Assembly: GCF_038502225.1 (NCBI RefSeq)
Contig: NC_091357.1
Coordinates: 3,807,358 to 3,871,357, forward strand
DNA from: Cherax quadricarinatus
Taxonomy: Eukaryota; Arthropoda; Malacostraca; Decapoda; Parastacidae
Reading direction: 5' to 3'
DNA: 64,000 nucleotides
Below the pieces are notes generated by a model. That model saw nothing but the letters and a program-made list of their open reading frames with translations, did no database searches and was not told where the DNA came from. The translations under genes and the position numbers were made by a program. Of the stretch, positions 10,200 through 21,208 are shown one piece after another; position 1 is the stretch's first letter; the number at the start of each line of letters is the position of its first letter.

Positions 10200-10830
10200 A
10201 AACAAATGAGTTGCCAGGATTGCCTTGTTTGTCACTGTTCATCGTTGCGTCAACAATAAGCCGTCCAGGGCCTGTAGCAGTAAAATTACCCCAAAACATC
10301 TTAGGTGGGTGTATTGGCGCTAGTTGAATGTCCATTCAGAAGTTCCCCTTTGCTCCGTCTCATCACTGATCAGTGCCCATGTACCTCAAAATGCGCCTCA
10401 TCTGTAAATATAACCTTTTTTTCCATTCATCGGTTGTCCATCCCATATGATCGAGTGCCCTGACTTTCTGGCAGTTCTGCAAATTCCAAGGAGCCTTCGT
10501 TGAACAGTTGAAGAATCAACATTTACGACAGCTGAAGCCATATCATTCTGTAGATCTTTGCTGGTTTTCTTGGGATCCTTCACACTATTTCTTACGATAA
10601 CCCTGTCAGCGTGAGGTGTTGTCTTATATTTTCATACATATCTTCCTCCACGCAGCGCTCCACAATCGCCAGTGTCGTCAGCTCTTCAGAATCCGACCAA
10701 CAGTTGACTTAACTAGACTCAAATTTTCGGCGATCTGTCTGAACTCTCATCAAGTTGTTTTCTAAGTGCTGCAATACTTGCATGCTTCCTAGGAGTAACA
10801 TCCATCATGAACTTCAGCAGTAATCATGAA
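10200..10830 (-). pseudogene. Tc1/mariner-like transposase relic
   Basis: A cut-and-paste transposase, read on minus from 10830 downwards. A helix-turn-helix start (T-P-R-K-H-A-S-I-A-A-L) is followed by an interrupted basic region, then the well-kept D-P-K-K-T-S-K-D-L-Q block and S-S-T-V-Q-R-R-L. The DDE domain is partly present: a W-D-G...K-K-G-Y-I-Y-R stretch in place of the usual first-Asp motif, and P-K-M-F-W-G-N-F...G-R-L-I-V-D. Frames change several times and the C-terminus and terminal inverted repeats are not visible. In the family such proteins are ~340 residues and insert at TA. This relic is clearly dead. The order of blocks makes the family assignment good despite decay. Confidence 0.72.
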
Positions 10831-10934
10831 CTGAAGGGGAGAATTTTGCAAAACGACATTAACTCATAGAGCACACTAGCAGCAATAACCTTACAGAACA
10901 ACCGCTGTTGTAGCACTGACGAGAGTCGCAAGGT

Positions 10935-11402
10935 AATACTGTTCATAAACCTGTATTCCCTGGAACACAGGCGGGAGAGATAAATGATTATATACACCTG
11001 GAAAATCCTAGAGGGACTAGTACCGAACTTGCACACGAAAATCACTCACTACGAAAGCAAAAGACTCGGCAGACGATGCAACATCCCCCCAATGAAAAGC
11101 AGGAGTGTCACTTCCACGTTAAGAGACCATACAATAAGTGTCAGGGGCCCGAGACTGTTCAACTGCCTCCCAGCATACATAAGGGGGATTACCAACAGAC
11201 CCCTGGCAGTCTTCAAGCTGGCACTGGACAAGCACCTAAAATCAGTTCCTGATCAGCCGGGCTGTGGCTCGTACGTTGGTTTACGTGCAGCCAGCAGTAA
11301 CAGCCTGGTTGATCAGGCTCTGATCCACCAGGAGGCCTGGTCACAGACCGGGTCGCGGGGGCGTTGACACCCGGAACTCTCTCCAGGTAAACTCCAGGTA
11401 AA
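10935..11402 (+). pseudogene. LINE B RT C-terminus and 3' end
   Basis: ORF 10984-11367 holds the last 127 residues of the LINE B RT: I-I-Y-T-W-K-I-L-E-G, G-P-R-L-F-N-C-L-P and V-P-D-Q-P-G-C-G-S. The frame upstream is broken by a stop after L-E-H-R-R-E-R. After the stop the copy ends with two CTCCAGGTAAA units at 11385-11402, the tandem terminus of this family. It is a 5'-truncated insertion. Confidence 0.85.
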
Positions 11403-11526
11403 CCGCCGGATGGTTGCCAGAAGTCAGTAGATAACTCTGAAAAGTAAAGAACCTAAACTACATTAAGCCAGAGATTAAGACATATTAGATCATCTCAAAA
11501 TTTATTCCTGTCCCAATTAATTTGCG

Positions 11527-11533
<7 letters not shown>

Positions 11534-11585
<52 letters not shown>

Positions 11586-11810
11586 CGCACCTTGACTACA
11601 AGTATTAACATAGCGGTGGCGGGCGTGTGGTGCAGCCAAGCTCGAGAATTTAATAAGGTCCTGAAGGCAGACACCAGAGGCGGCAGATGGCAGCGTCACC
11701 ATCTACACACACTTATCCTCGACGTCCCGCCTTATCCACACACTTATCCTCGACGTCCCGCCTTATCCACAGCCTCGTCACTCCACTTTTTTTTTCCTTA
11801 TTTTAATACA

Positions 11811-11857
<47 letters not shown>
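11534..11857. repeat. (GT)n, small duplication, (TA)n
   Basis: GT runs 11534-11583. Around 11708-11768 the phrase ACACACTTATCCTCGACGTC occurs twice in tandem. TA runs about 11815-11857. Confidence 0.9.
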
Positions 11858-11863
<6 letters not shown>

Positions 11864-11934
11864 TGCTGTTAAAATTTGTGTTGTGTGTGTGGTACTCAAG
11901 CCTCACCTCTACATCCCTCCGGTCTTGTGGTGGT

Positions 11935-12010
11935 ACCTCGTGGTGCAGTGTGCGCCTGGCTCACAATCCAGTGGACCCGTGGTCGAACTCCGTGCAAGGA
12001 GGGATGTATG
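11935..12010 (+). mobile_element. tRNA-derived SINE head
   Basis: GTGGTGCAGTGTGCGCC resembles an RNA polymerase III A box and GTGGTCGAACTCC a B box, about 45 bases apart, in a tRNA-like order. No intact cloverleaf can be drawn, so a SINE head is likelier than a tRNA gene. Confidence 0.45.
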
Positions 12011-12231
12011 GTCTAGTCTACGACCCTACTGTCGAATTCAACCTTACTCATGTCTGGCATCTGGCAGCAATATGTTGAAATTAACACTCGTGGAGTTCAT
12101 ACATGATATACAATCACTTAAGATTAAGGTGTCACCTTTAGATACACTGACACACAAGAGTACAAGGTATACAATAATACACAAATATCCAGCACATAGG
12201 TGAGTGAAAAATTAAAGTTTCATTCTCCTGT

Positions 12232-12350
12232 GTGGAGCGCTGTATAGTCCTTGTGGCTTAGCGCTTCTTTTTTTGATTATAATAATAATAATCATTCTCC
12301 TGTGTGCGGGTGATTTGTATATTCCAGTCACGGTATTGTGCCTTTTAATG
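12232..12350. repeat. Short dispersed repeat plus hammerhead-family H1 end
   Basis: GGAGCGCTGTATAGTCC...TTAGCGCTTC...GATTATAATAATAAT also occurs at 15210-15262. It is followed by TGTGTGCGGGTGATTTGT and CAGTCACGGTATTGTGCC, the end of foldback family H1 seen at 58400-58445. Confidence 0.6.
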
Positions 12351-12771
12351 CTTTATATAATTAACAGTTCATCTTCAGTGGTGTAAACCCAGTTGATGCA
12401 TCAATTTATGTACAGTGTTCATAGCTGTACATGACAGCAGTGACACTACCAGCTACCTGCACCAGTGGGTTGGTAAACAGAGCCACTAACATGCGTGTGA
12501 ATAAGGCATGTATACAACTTAAAGCATTATGCTTAGTTCAGAACGAAACTTTGGAATTTAATAAGACGCTCTAGGAGAAAGTGAGAGATAATGATTTGGA
12601 AAAAAAAGTAATTTTTAGTGGCGTAGGGAAAATGTCTGTCACTTAGATCATATATCTTAGCTTATTTTGAGGTCAGCTGCAGGTTTTATGAGTCATTTGG
12701 AGGAATGCTCGCCTGTGGTGAAGAAAGTTTTGAGGGTTTGTGTTGTAGATGAATGGTTCGGAGAACCGACA

Positions 12772-13073
12772 CGTTGTTAAATTAGACACATGTGCAACTC
12801 TTGGGTATCTTTATTGAGGAAACGTTTCGCCACACAGTGGCTTCATTAGTCCATACAAAGGAGAATCTTGAACAGGAGGAGAATGAGGTAATCAGTCCCT
12901 CAACCTTGAATCGATTGATGGACTGACCACATTGACTCAAGGTTGAGGGACTGATTACCTCATTCTCCTCCTGTTCAAGATTCTCCTTTGTATGGACTGA
13001 TGAAGCCACTGTGTGGCGAAACGTTTCCTCAAAGATACACAAGAGTTGCACATGTGTCTAATTTAACAACGAG
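12772..13073. mobile_element. Hammerhead foldback element (copy a)
   Basis: Nearly perfect inverted repeat: GTTGTTAAATTAGACACATG at the left is complementary to the right end, with ~135-bp arms and a short unpaired centre near 12915-12935. No ORF. The arms carry GAGGTAATCAGTCCCTCAAC, close to the 29-bp satellite at 51.6 kb. Confidence 0.85.
12994..13028 (+). ncRNA. Predicted minimal type I hammerhead ribozyme
   Basis: Self-cleaving RNA by motif. The conserved core CTGATGA is at 12997-13003, stem II GCCAC/GTGGC (13005-13009 with 13013-13017, loop TGT), GAAA at 13018-13021, a four-base helix III ACGT at 13021-13024, and predicted cleavage after T13025. Inner stem I pairs GGA (12994-12996) with TCC (13026-13028); GTAT/ATAC further out can extend it. 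The opposite arm carries CTAATGA, losing G5, so only this strand looks competent. Small helix III hammerheads are known in Penelope-like elements and animal retrozymes. Cleavage has not been shown here. Confidence 0.68.
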
Positions 13074-13317
13074 GGTTTGTGTTAGGGATGGGGTGGCTTC
13101 GTCTGAGTATAACACCAGTGAGGACCCTTTTTTCTGTGATGAAAATCACTGGTGCTTCAGAATATTAAATTATTTTTCTGTGTTTAATACATTAGTAATA
13201 CATGATAATAGAGGATGAATCTCATCACTTTGTTTTGCATCTTTTTTTCAGGCCTTTTAAGGTTTCTCTCTGGCATAATGTAGGTAGAGGTCCAACATAG
13301 TCAACAAGTGACTTGAA

Positions 13318-13520
13318 AAATTTACACGTGTGCAACATCTGGGTATCTTTATTGTAGATATTTCGCCAACCAGTGGCTTAATACAAATTCTATGACATGA
13401 TTAGAAGACAGTAAACTGCTATCTTCTAATCACGTCCTTGAATTTGTATTGATAAGGCCACTGATTGGCGAAACGTTTACAATAAAGATACCCAGATGTT
13501 GCACATGTCTAATTTTTTTC
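13318..13520. mobile_element. Hammerhead foldback element (copy b)
   Basis: Arms ACACGTGTGCAACATCTGGG and its near complement around 13488-13510 enclose a shorter hairpin. The ends are followed by TTGTATTGTATACCGTTCATG, an end sequence shared with other copies. Confidence 0.75.
13444..13482 (+). ncRNA. Predicted hammerhead, U3/A8 class
   Basis: TTGATAA at 13449-13455 replaces CTGATGA, then stem II GCCAC...TGGC, GAAACGTT at 13470-13477. Stem I is five pairs: TTGTA (13444-13448) with TACAA (13478-13482). Both C3 and G8 are changed, to U and A, which would keep a base pair between them. Confidence 0.55.
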
Positions 13521-13599
13521 AACTTGTATTGTATACCGTTCATGTACAACAAGTGACTTATTGGTGGAAAAATACAATTTCTTTTTTTTTTTTACATTA

Positions 13600-13672
13600 G
13601 CTGAAGACAAGCCTGGCCCAAGGCCGGGCTGTGGAAGTACAGAAACTCTCGGAACCGATCAAAGGTATATCC
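13600..13672 (+). mobile_element. LINE C 3' tail
   Basis: AAGCCTGGCCCAAGGCCGGG, then GAAACTCTCGG and ATCAAAGGTATATC, the standard LINE C terminus. Confidence 0.7.
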
Positions 13673-14799
13673 AAAGATAAAACCTTACCACAGCTTTAAA
13701 AATTCTCACCCACTTGTTGTGTTAACGATTAAGTCTGGTTACAAGAAGTCCAAATGGAGAGAGAGACTTTAAATCCCAGCCAGGTATATGTATTTGGTTG
13801 CTTACCGGAGCCTAGACTCTTCTTGCAGTCCTGTGGACTGAGTCTCTGTCAGGGAGGACGCATCCGAAACATCTTTGTTTTCTCAGCCCAGGTGATAAAT
13901 TGTAGGCCCTGACACGTGTCTAGGTGATGGTTAAGGATGTTATGGATGTTGGAGAATCAAAGGCACCACCGGTATGGTGCGATTTATTATATCAGAAAAC
14001 CATTATAATGTTATAGTCGGGCCGCCAAGACATAGCTTCTAGTAAACCATTTATTAGAATAACAAAGTGGGACTGAGGACACCTTCCTGTGAGGTTCCTT
14101 ATCTTTAATTACGTTTCTGTGCTCCTGGAACAGCACAGATTATTTTCTTTTATAGTACCGAGGGTAATGAACAGCCACGTTACTCCTGGTAATACAACAG
14201 TAAAGTCTTGTGTGCTGTAGTACCAAGTATTACACAGTACCAGGTGTAGTGAACAACCTTCTTACCCTCAACATTCATCTAAACACATCTTATTTCGTAG
14301 GTTACTTTTACAAGACTCATTTTTCAAGCACTCCCCCCCCCCCATGGAAATTCCCAGGTTAGGATACCCGATATAGAAGATTCAGATAAACACTTAAACT
14401 ATTGCTTTATAGGGAGAGTGTCTTCATAGCTCACCAAGAGACAGACTTATCACACGTTAATAAAAATCTCTTTTGAATCTAAAATTAACCAGACGGCAGC
14501 ATGTACCAATAGCTTCATGAACCTTTCCCTAGTTACAGAACACCAGTGTTGAAAATTTGAAGCCAATCGGATGAGGTATTCTCCTGATATAAAAAAAAAT
14601 TGAGGAAGAAAATATTTGGCAGCCATTTAGTTGCCGCCTATAGCTAATTTTCCCAATCTATCATGGTGAAGTTGCGATAGTCAGGGGATAACATGAGAGT
14701 TGCCGCTTGACTGTCTCACCATGGAGGATAATGTGATGAATATTGATAGTTAATTTTGGAAAATGATCTGATATGGGTTATAATGAAATATTTACAAAC
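13673..14799. other. No recognisable gene or repeat
   Basis: About 1.1 kb without clear domains; a C9-10 run lies at 14333-14343. Possibly unique host DNA. Confidence 0.4.
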
Positions 14800-14975
14800 C
14801 ACGGAATGGGTGGGGGTTTGAACCCGTGGCAGGTGAGAACTCGGTGGGTTTAATCCCGTGGCAGGTGACGACTCATTTGCAGTGGGTTTAAACCCATGGC
14901 AAGCGAGAACTCACTTGCAGTGGGTTTAAACCCGTGCCAGGTGAGAACTCGCTTGCAGTGGGTTTAAACCTCGCT
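14800..14975. repeat. ~36-bp minisatellite
   Basis: About four units based on GGTGAGAACTCGCTTGCAGT plus GGGTTTAAACCCGTG. The GGGTTTAAACCC core is itself palindromic. Confidence 0.85.
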
Positions 14976-15209
14976 TGTTTCGAGGTTTTTTGGTTTGCTA
15001 TCGTGTTACTACGATTTTGTGAGTGAATATTTACAACTGGTAAAGGTAACGTTTAAGCCATGACAAAGATCAAGGATGTGTGAGAGTTGAAGGTCGCCCA
15101 CTATCTGTACATCACCCCTCAAGGTTCCTTGATGCTGGTGAGGGGCTCTTGATCTAGGGAATTGGATCTGTGCTCCGGTTCCCTGAATGCTTTCCATCCC
15201 CCCCTCCAC

Positions 15210-15470
15210 TGGCGCTGTATAATCCCTCGGAGTTTAGCGCTCCCCATGATTATAATATCTGTACATTATTATTTACATCATTACGATTGCTAAAAGTATT
15301 GGTTTCCAGTGGTTTTTATGTCTAGTATTGTTGCAATATCCGGACCGGGCCCCCGCGGCCCGGTCCATGACCAGGCCTCGTGGTGGATCAGGGTCTGATC
15401 AACCAGGCTGTTACTGCTGGCTGCGTGTAATCCAACGTACGAACCACAACCCGCCCCCCTCCCCTGACAC
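15210..15470 (-). mobile_element. Short dispersed repeat and LINE B 3' tail
   Basis: 15210-15262 repeats the GGCGCTGTATAATCC...TTTAGCGCTCC motif of 12232. 15343-15470 is a LINE B tail on minus (CCGCGGCCCGGTCCATGACC, CTGATCAACCAGGCTGTTAC). Confidence 0.7.
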
Positions 15471-15954
15471 GGTGCTTAAATTTTCAACAAGCCGTGTTGA
15501 TAATGTGTAGCATTAAACACCAACACTAATAGTTGATTCGGACTGAACACAAGCTTGAAGCTTGATATAATTTAATACATTAGTGGCAACATACGAGTTA
15601 ATTATGTTGAGAGCTGAGTTAATAACACTGGGGGAAGCACGTGGAAAGCACGTACTACTAACCTCAGTGTTAGTAAGTCATAATTCTTAGCTTTCTTGGG
15701 TTACTAGCCCTCACAATACAATAAAAATCTTTGTTGTCTATTCTTCTTTTGTTGAATGAGACAAGTGAATAACATTTGCTAATTTTTGTCGAAAATCTTG
15801 GCCTTCACAAAAGAATTCTTCAGTCGAATGCTGGAGATAGTAGTAGTAGTAGTTTTGATTTGAAAACTATTTCTTGTGGTATCTGCAGTTTCATATTCGA
15901 TAGTATTCCACTGAAGTAGCGTGTTCAGACCAAATGTTTTGGTTATAGAGAGAG

Positions 15955-16110
15955 CCAGGTGTTGCACATGTATCTTAGTCATCAGCGCCAGGTGTTGCAC
16001 ATGTATCTTAATCAGCGCCAGGTGTTGCACATGTATCTTAATCAGCGCCAGGTGTTGCACATGTATCTTAGTCATCAGCGCCAGGTGTTGCATATGTATC
16101 TTAATCAGCT
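15955..16110. repeat. 28-31-bp minisatellite resembling a hammerhead-element end
   Basis: Five units of CCAGGTGTTGCACATGTATC plus TTAATCAGCG. The core is close to CCAGATGTTGCACATGTCTA, the terminus of foldback copy b at 13490-13510. Both strands have short ORFs that are repeat artefacts. Confidence 0.85.
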
Positions 16111-16283
16111 TGTCGGTATCGTATACCGTAATTTGATGATCCCTCTTAATTCTTTTTTCCATATTCTTACTCTGGCTAACACTTCAGAATACCACGGAAC
16201 TTTCTCCTCTTCCTTTACTTCCTTTCCTGACCATCTTCTGCATAAACATCAGTAAAATGCTGCTATAAGATTACAGTAAATTT

Positions 16284-16975
16284 TACCGTCGAAGCGGCTA
16301 CTGAATTGTGCACCCTATATCCATCCTGTGGACGTTAGTGGCTAGTTTGTGCACCCTATATCCATCCTGTGGACGTTAGTGGCTAGTTTGTGCACCCTAT
16401 ATCCATCCTGTGGACGTTAGTGGCTAGTTTGTGCACCCTATATCCATCCTGTGGACGTTAGTGGCTAGTTTGTGCACCCTATATCCATCCTGTGGACGTT
16501 AGTGGCTAGTTTGTGCACCCCTTGTCCATCCTGTGAATGGTAGAGCATGAGCATATGGATACATAAAAGCTCAGGAACTAGGCTCCAAAAAGGTTACCAA
16601 GTGCACATGCCTTACAAGCAAATTCAAAAAATTTGCATAAATGCCATATTTTCATTATTAAGGTACTTTGCTACAAAACATAAGCTATTATACTGCATTA
16701 TGAAAATGTATGCTACACAAACCGCACATAGAAGAGAGAGAGAGAGAAGAGCTTATGACGACGTTTCGGTCCGACTTGGACCATTAACTAGTTAACGGTC
16801 TAGGTCGGACCGAGACGTCGTCATAAGCATTCTCTCCTATGTGCGGGTTATTTGTTTATGGTTCGAGCCATGGTATTGTACCTTTTTGTTCTATACTGTA
16901 TATTGCTCAGTAAATGGGCAGGCAAGCACACTCCGGGTTCAAGAAGGTGGCCATGAGGATGGCCACAGTGTTTAC
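16284..16975 (+). mobile_element. Element M copy 2
   Basis: Starts at TTTTACCGTCGAAGCGGCTA, then five 42-bp units built on CACCCTATATCCATCCTGTG and GACGTTAGTGGCTAGTTT, then the M body (AGGAACTAGGCTCCAAAA). The body is split by a hammerhead-family foldback at 16696-16891 and resumes as ATTGCTCAGTAAATGG. Confidence 0.75.
16696..16891. mobile_element. Foldback element, family H1
   Basis: Arms carry CCGCACATAGAAGAG, GACGACGTTTCGGTCCGAC and the mirrored GTCGGACCGAGACGTCGTC around an AACTAGTTAA centre. The right end carries CATGGTATTGTACC. TATACTG lies at both joints (16689 and 16892), a possible short target duplication. Confidence 0.7.
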
Positions 16976-17039
16976 GGTTTCAGTTAAGTTTGTTACTAAG
17001 TTACGGTAAGACTGAAGAAGTGAAAACAAGATTGGAGTA

Positions 17040-17690
17040 AAGGACAAATTCAAACCACTCGGTAGAAAGTAAGTCGAGAGTGAGAGATCTGGGAGCGATG
17101 ATGTCAGAAGGTCTCATGTTTAAGGAGCACAACGTTTTTGTTATTGCAACTGCAAGGAAAAGGATAAGTTGTGTAGCTAGAAGTTTCAAAAAAAAGAGAT
17201 GGAAGCCAGTGATGTTATTCTTCAGGTCATTCGTTCTCTCTAGATTGAAATATTGCGGCCACCTTCAACACAGGTGAAATTACTGAGCTGGAAAATGTAC
17301 AGAGAATCTTCAGTTTGTGTAAACTCAGGCACCTGGGACCGGGCCGCGGAGGCCATGACCTCCGGAAGCGACTACTGGATATCTCTATTGTCTGTGCACA
17401 TGTTACTCTGCCTGAAGTACTTGTAACCAAGCCTAAGCCTACTGCTAAACACTCACCATTCGTGGAATTATTCAAGATCTTAGCAGAATATATCAGAAAC
17501 ACTTCTGGAACAAGTGTAGAAGTCTTCGAGACAACTGGACAAGTATCTTCACCAGGTGCCAGATCAACCAGGCTGATGGATATGTGGGGCAGCGGGCCTG
17601 CAGCACCAACAGCCGGGTTAACCAGGCTGGCACCAGACGAGCCTGGCCCATGGTCGGTCTCCGGGAATAGAAAAACTGAAATATCCGTCA
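17040..17690 (+). pseudogene. LINE C RT thumb to 3' end
   Basis: ORF 17080-17277 reads R-D-L-G-A-M-M then R-S-F-V-L-S-R-L-K-Y-C. After a disrupted patch that includes a small B-tail-like ACCGGGCCGCGGAGGCC (17336-17355), homology resumes at E-Y-I-R-N-T-S-G-T-S-V-E-V-F and the C tail. Several stops. Confidence 0.7.
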
Positions 17691-17894
17691 GTGTTTACAC
17701 TGCAGTTTGTTCTGCAGTGTTCTGCAAGGGTCGATCCACAGCTCCTGCTTGAGTTATGGGGTGAGTATCTGTGTGTGGGAGTAACGTGTTATTGTTCGAG
17801 TGTGAAAACTGACACAGGTTGCAGAACAAGCTGTTAATGGACAACGTTTCGATCTGTGTAGAGTTAATCATGTTATAATAATGTCAGGTACAAA

Positions 17895-18035
17895 GACACA
17901 CGTGCAACTAATGTGACAATTTATTGTGGGAACGTTTCGCTCTTCAGGAACTTCGTCAGTGGTTTGACAAAGTTCCTGAAGAGTAAAACGTTGGCACAGT
18001 AGAATGTCATATTAGTTAGACGTGTCATTTTACCT
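17895..18035. mobile_element. Small hammerhead foldback (copy c)
   Basis: Inverted arms TGCAACTAATGTGACA...GGAACGTTTCGCTCTTCAGG and complement. The minus strand keeps a canonical CTGACGA core, but inner stem I does not pair, so this copy is probably inactive. Confidence 0.7.
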
Positions 18036-18224
18036 AACATTTCATCGGTAATCCTACCATTATTACTGAGCTTTGTTAAAGCTGTACATAGAGCAGAAAG
18101 TTGTCTCCATAAAGGAATGTGACGCAACTAGTGTTGACACTCGTCAGCGGTGCGCTTCATCATCCACTTGTGGGGTAATCAAGTGTAGCGTTACTGCTAC
18201 AAGATGGCAGCACACTTTATTATT

Positions 18225-18860
18225 ACCATTCAAGTGGCTAGTTTATTGTTCATCATCCTGTGGATGATCGTTCCTTGTTTATTGTATACCACATATCCAT
18301 CCAGTGGATGATCGTTCCTAGTTTATTGTGCACCACATATCCACCCTGTGGATGGTAGTTCCTAGTTTATTGTGCACCACATATCCACCCTGTGGATGGT
18401 AGTTCCTAGTTTATTGTGCACCACATATCCACCCTGTGGATGGTAGTTCCTAGTTTATTGTGCACCACATATCCACCCTGTGGATGGTAGTTCCTAGTTT
18501 ATTGTGCACCACATCTCCATCTTGTGGATGATCGTTCCTAGTTTATTGTATACCACATATCCATCCTGTGGATGATCGTTCCTAGTTTATTATGTATCAC
18601 ATATCCATGCTGTGGATGATTGTTCCTAGTTTATTGTATACCACATATCCATCCTGTGGATGATCGTTCCTAGTTTTTGTACCACATATCCATCCTGTGG
18701 ATGATCGTTCCTAGTTTATTATGTATCACATATCCATCCTGTGGATGGTAGTTCCTAGTTTGTGCACCACATATCCATCCTGTGGATGGTAGTGCAAGAA
18801 CACTATATAAAAATATATAAAGAAATAAGCCAAACCTTATTTTTATTACTTATTTCTAAG
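18225..18860 (+). mobile_element. Element M copy 3, long 44-bp array
   Basis: About a dozen units of TCCATCCTGTGGATGATCGT plus TCCTAGTTTATTGTGCACCACATA. It ends in the M-specific GGTAGTGCAAGAACACTA. The unit differs from copies 1 and 2, so each copy homogenised on its own. Confidence 0.8.
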
Positions 18861-19084
18861 TTTCTGAGCTATTTTTCTTTCGACATTTCGGTTTTAAGCT
18901 ACAATATACGTACAATAACACTAGATTCCAGATTTTTTTTTTTTTTTAGGTAACATGTTTTGATGCAAGAACATATTTTAGGTTTGATTACTTGCAACAC
19001 TTACAGGATTGTCTCACCCTCACCACCAGAAGCTTGTCTTACACACGATAACACTCTCCACAACGAAGGGACTTTTCTCCTTCA

Positions 19085-19600
19085 TTTTTCTTCCTCTGGG
19101 TACATTTTTTTTACCCTTCAGGATGCATTTTTGTCCCTTCAGGGTGCATTTTGTTCCCTCTGGATATTTTTTCCTTTCGTTATTTTTTCCCTCTGGATAT
19201 TTGTTTCGTCTGGATATTTTTTTCCTCTGTATATTGTTCCCTCTGGATATTTTTTCCTCTATTTTGTCCCCTCGATATTTTTTCCTCTGGATATTTTTTC
19301 CTCTGGATATTTTTTCCTCTGGATATTTTTTCCTCTGGATATTTTTTTCCCTCTGGATATTTTTTCCCTCTGGATATTTTTTCCCTCTGGATATTTTTTC
19401 CATCTGGATATTTTTTCCCTCTGGATATTTTTTCCTTTGGATATATTTTTTTCTCCAGATATATTTTTTCTCTGGATGTATTTTTTACCTCTGGATATAT
19501 TTTTCTCGATATATTTTTTTTCCATCAGGATATATTTTTTTTTTATCGGGATACAGTTTTCCTCCTCAGAATATGTTTCATCCCATAGATTCATTTTTTC
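19085..19600. repeat. ~17-bp T-rich minisatellite
   Basis: Roughly thirty units of CTCTGGATATTTTTTCC with length changes. It gives long ORFs on both strands (19020-19752), rich in F-P-L-D-I-F or K-Y-P-E-G-K, which are not genes. Confidence 0.93.
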
Positions 19601-19604
19601 CCCT

Positions 19605-19860
19605 TGTTACGACCCTCAACAGATGGCTAACACACAGGTACCTGCTTCAACTGATAGGTGGACAGGGGCAGCAGGGAGTCTACCTGGGGTCTACCGGGAG
19701 GGGTGATCCGGGGGTCAACGATCCTCCCCCCTTCCCCCACGGCCAGGTGTAAGGAAACTTGGCCAAATGTTTCTCCGTGCCAGGGAATCGAACCCGGGTC
19801 TTAATTGTGAGACTAATATCCTCGCCAGCCATCTAGGCAAGAGAGTGAAAGATGTGTGTT
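19605..19860 (-). mobile_element. tRNA-derived SINE
   Basis: On minus a tRNA-like head (TAGATGGCTGGCGAGG A-box-like, GGGTTCGATTCCC B box) leads into TTTCCTTACACCTGG. The same head-body arrangement is at 46480. A SINE moved by LINE enzymes is the likely identity. Confidence 0.72.
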
Positions 19861-19869
19861 CCCCCTTAC

Positions 19870-20140
19870 TTATTACTGGTTGCAGAAGTCGATTCATAGC
19901 TCCTGGCCCCGCCTATTCTCTGGTCGCTACTAGGTCCACTTTCCCTGCTCCATGAATTTTATCGTATCTATTCTTAAAGCTGTGTATGGATCCTGCCTCC
20001 CTTACATCACTCTCCAGATTGTTCCACTTCCTGACAAATCTGTGACTGAAGAAATACTTCCTAACATCTCTGTGACTCATCTGAGGTTTCAACTTCCAGT
20101 TGTGACCCCTTGTTGTGTCCCATCTCTGAAACATTCTCTG
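19870..20140 (-). pseudogene. LINE F C-terminus and 3' UTR
   Basis: ORF 19913-20134 (minus) reads R-D-V-R-K-Y-F-F-S-H-R-F-V-R-K-W-N-N-L, a CR1-type C-terminal block. The UTR (ATAGCTCCTGGCCCCGCC on plus) is common to family F. Confidence 0.75.
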
Positions 20141-20379
20141 TCCACGTGTGTGTGTGTGTGTGGTGGGGTTGGGGGAGGGGGTAGGAGTGATGGGGTCATT
20201 TAGGAGTGATGAAGGAGGTCTGAGGTCGTCTTACCTTCCCACCCACCACTTAACCTCCATTAATCACCACCTTGTTTCACTCTTCCTCTCTCTGGACGCC
20301 GCCGCCGCCACCACCCGCTGTAACGGTCTCACCTTGTTCCTGTGAGTGTGTGTGCGTGTTCGTTGTGTTGGTGTAGTCA

Positions 20380-20765
20380 CTTACATATGGCTGCAGGGGT
20401 CGAGTCTCGGCTCCTGGCGCTACCTCTTGGCTGGCCGTTACTGGCGTTCACTCTATAGGCTTCGATAGCCTTTTTGTACTTGATGTTAAAGCTATGTATG
20501 TATGGATCCTCCTCTTCCACTCCACTGTGCACGTCGTTAACTTTCCTGACCACCCTGAGGCTTAAGAAAAACTGATAGCCCTGTGACTTATCTTCTTTTT
20601 TAACTTCCAGCTGTACCTCCGTGTTCCTGTTTCCCGCCTCTCATTATGTCCCTGTCCTCCCTATGAATTCCTCTCAGCATCTTATACGTTGGTATCATAT
20701 CACCCTTTGTCCCTCTTTCCTGTAATATCAGGTTTTGCTCCTTAACCTCTCCTCATAGTGCATAA
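20380..20765 (-). pseudogene. Second LINE F 3' portion
   Basis: UTR phrase GGGGTCGAGTCTCGGCTCCTGG, then minus-strand C-terminus and thumb (GATACCAACGTATAAGATGC). It overlaps no other element and is a separate insertion next to the previous one. Confidence 0.65.
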
Positions 20766-20779
20766 GATTGACATAAAAC

Positions 20780-20850
20780 TGGAGGAACACTGCAGCAGGC
20801 CTACTGGCCCATACAAGGCAGGTCTTTCTCAAAACCAACCATTAAGCCTT
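20780..20850 (-). mobile_element. LINE A 3' tail fragment
   Basis: GGAACACTGCAGCAGGCCTA then CTGGCCCATACAAGGCAGGT, the LINE A UTR on minus. Confidence 0.7.
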
Positions 20851-21162
20851 GGATTCTGATTTTTGGTAACTCAAATTACTAAACATTTTCTCATCGTTCT
20901 TAAGAACATAAGAAAGAAGGAACACTGCAACAGGCCTACCGACCCATGCGAAGCAGGTCCATGTCCTCCCTCCCGGATTAGCCCAATGACCCACCTAATC
21001 AGGTCACTTCCACTTAAGGAAAGAGCACCGCATCAGACCTAGTAGCACAAGCTAGTCAGGTCCAACTCTCACCCACCTACACCCACTCATGTGAACATTA
21101 AAATGGTATAAAATACCGACAGGTTGTTAGGTAAGACACATATGCAACAGTTAGGAATCTTT

Positions 21163-21208
21163 ATTTCGAAACGTTTCGCCTACACAGTAGGCTTCTTCAG
21201 TCGAGTAC
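21163..21208 (-). ncRNA. Predicted hammerhead ribozyme, minus arm
   Basis: Mirror image of the plus-strand motif of the same element: CTGAAGA, GCCTAC/GTAGGC stem, GAAACGTT, with TCGA/TCGA stem I. Confidence 0.65.

Noticed and set aside
17895..18035. Active hammerhead in copy c
   Set aside because: The minus strand keeps CTGACGA, but the inner stem I bases (CCA before, CCC after) do not pair and the plus arm lost GAAA spacing.
19009..19752. Hydrophobic 'membrane protein' ORFs of 247-248 residues
   Set aside because: They are the translation of a T-rich 17-bp minisatellite; the reverse strand is also open, with a K/E-rich product.
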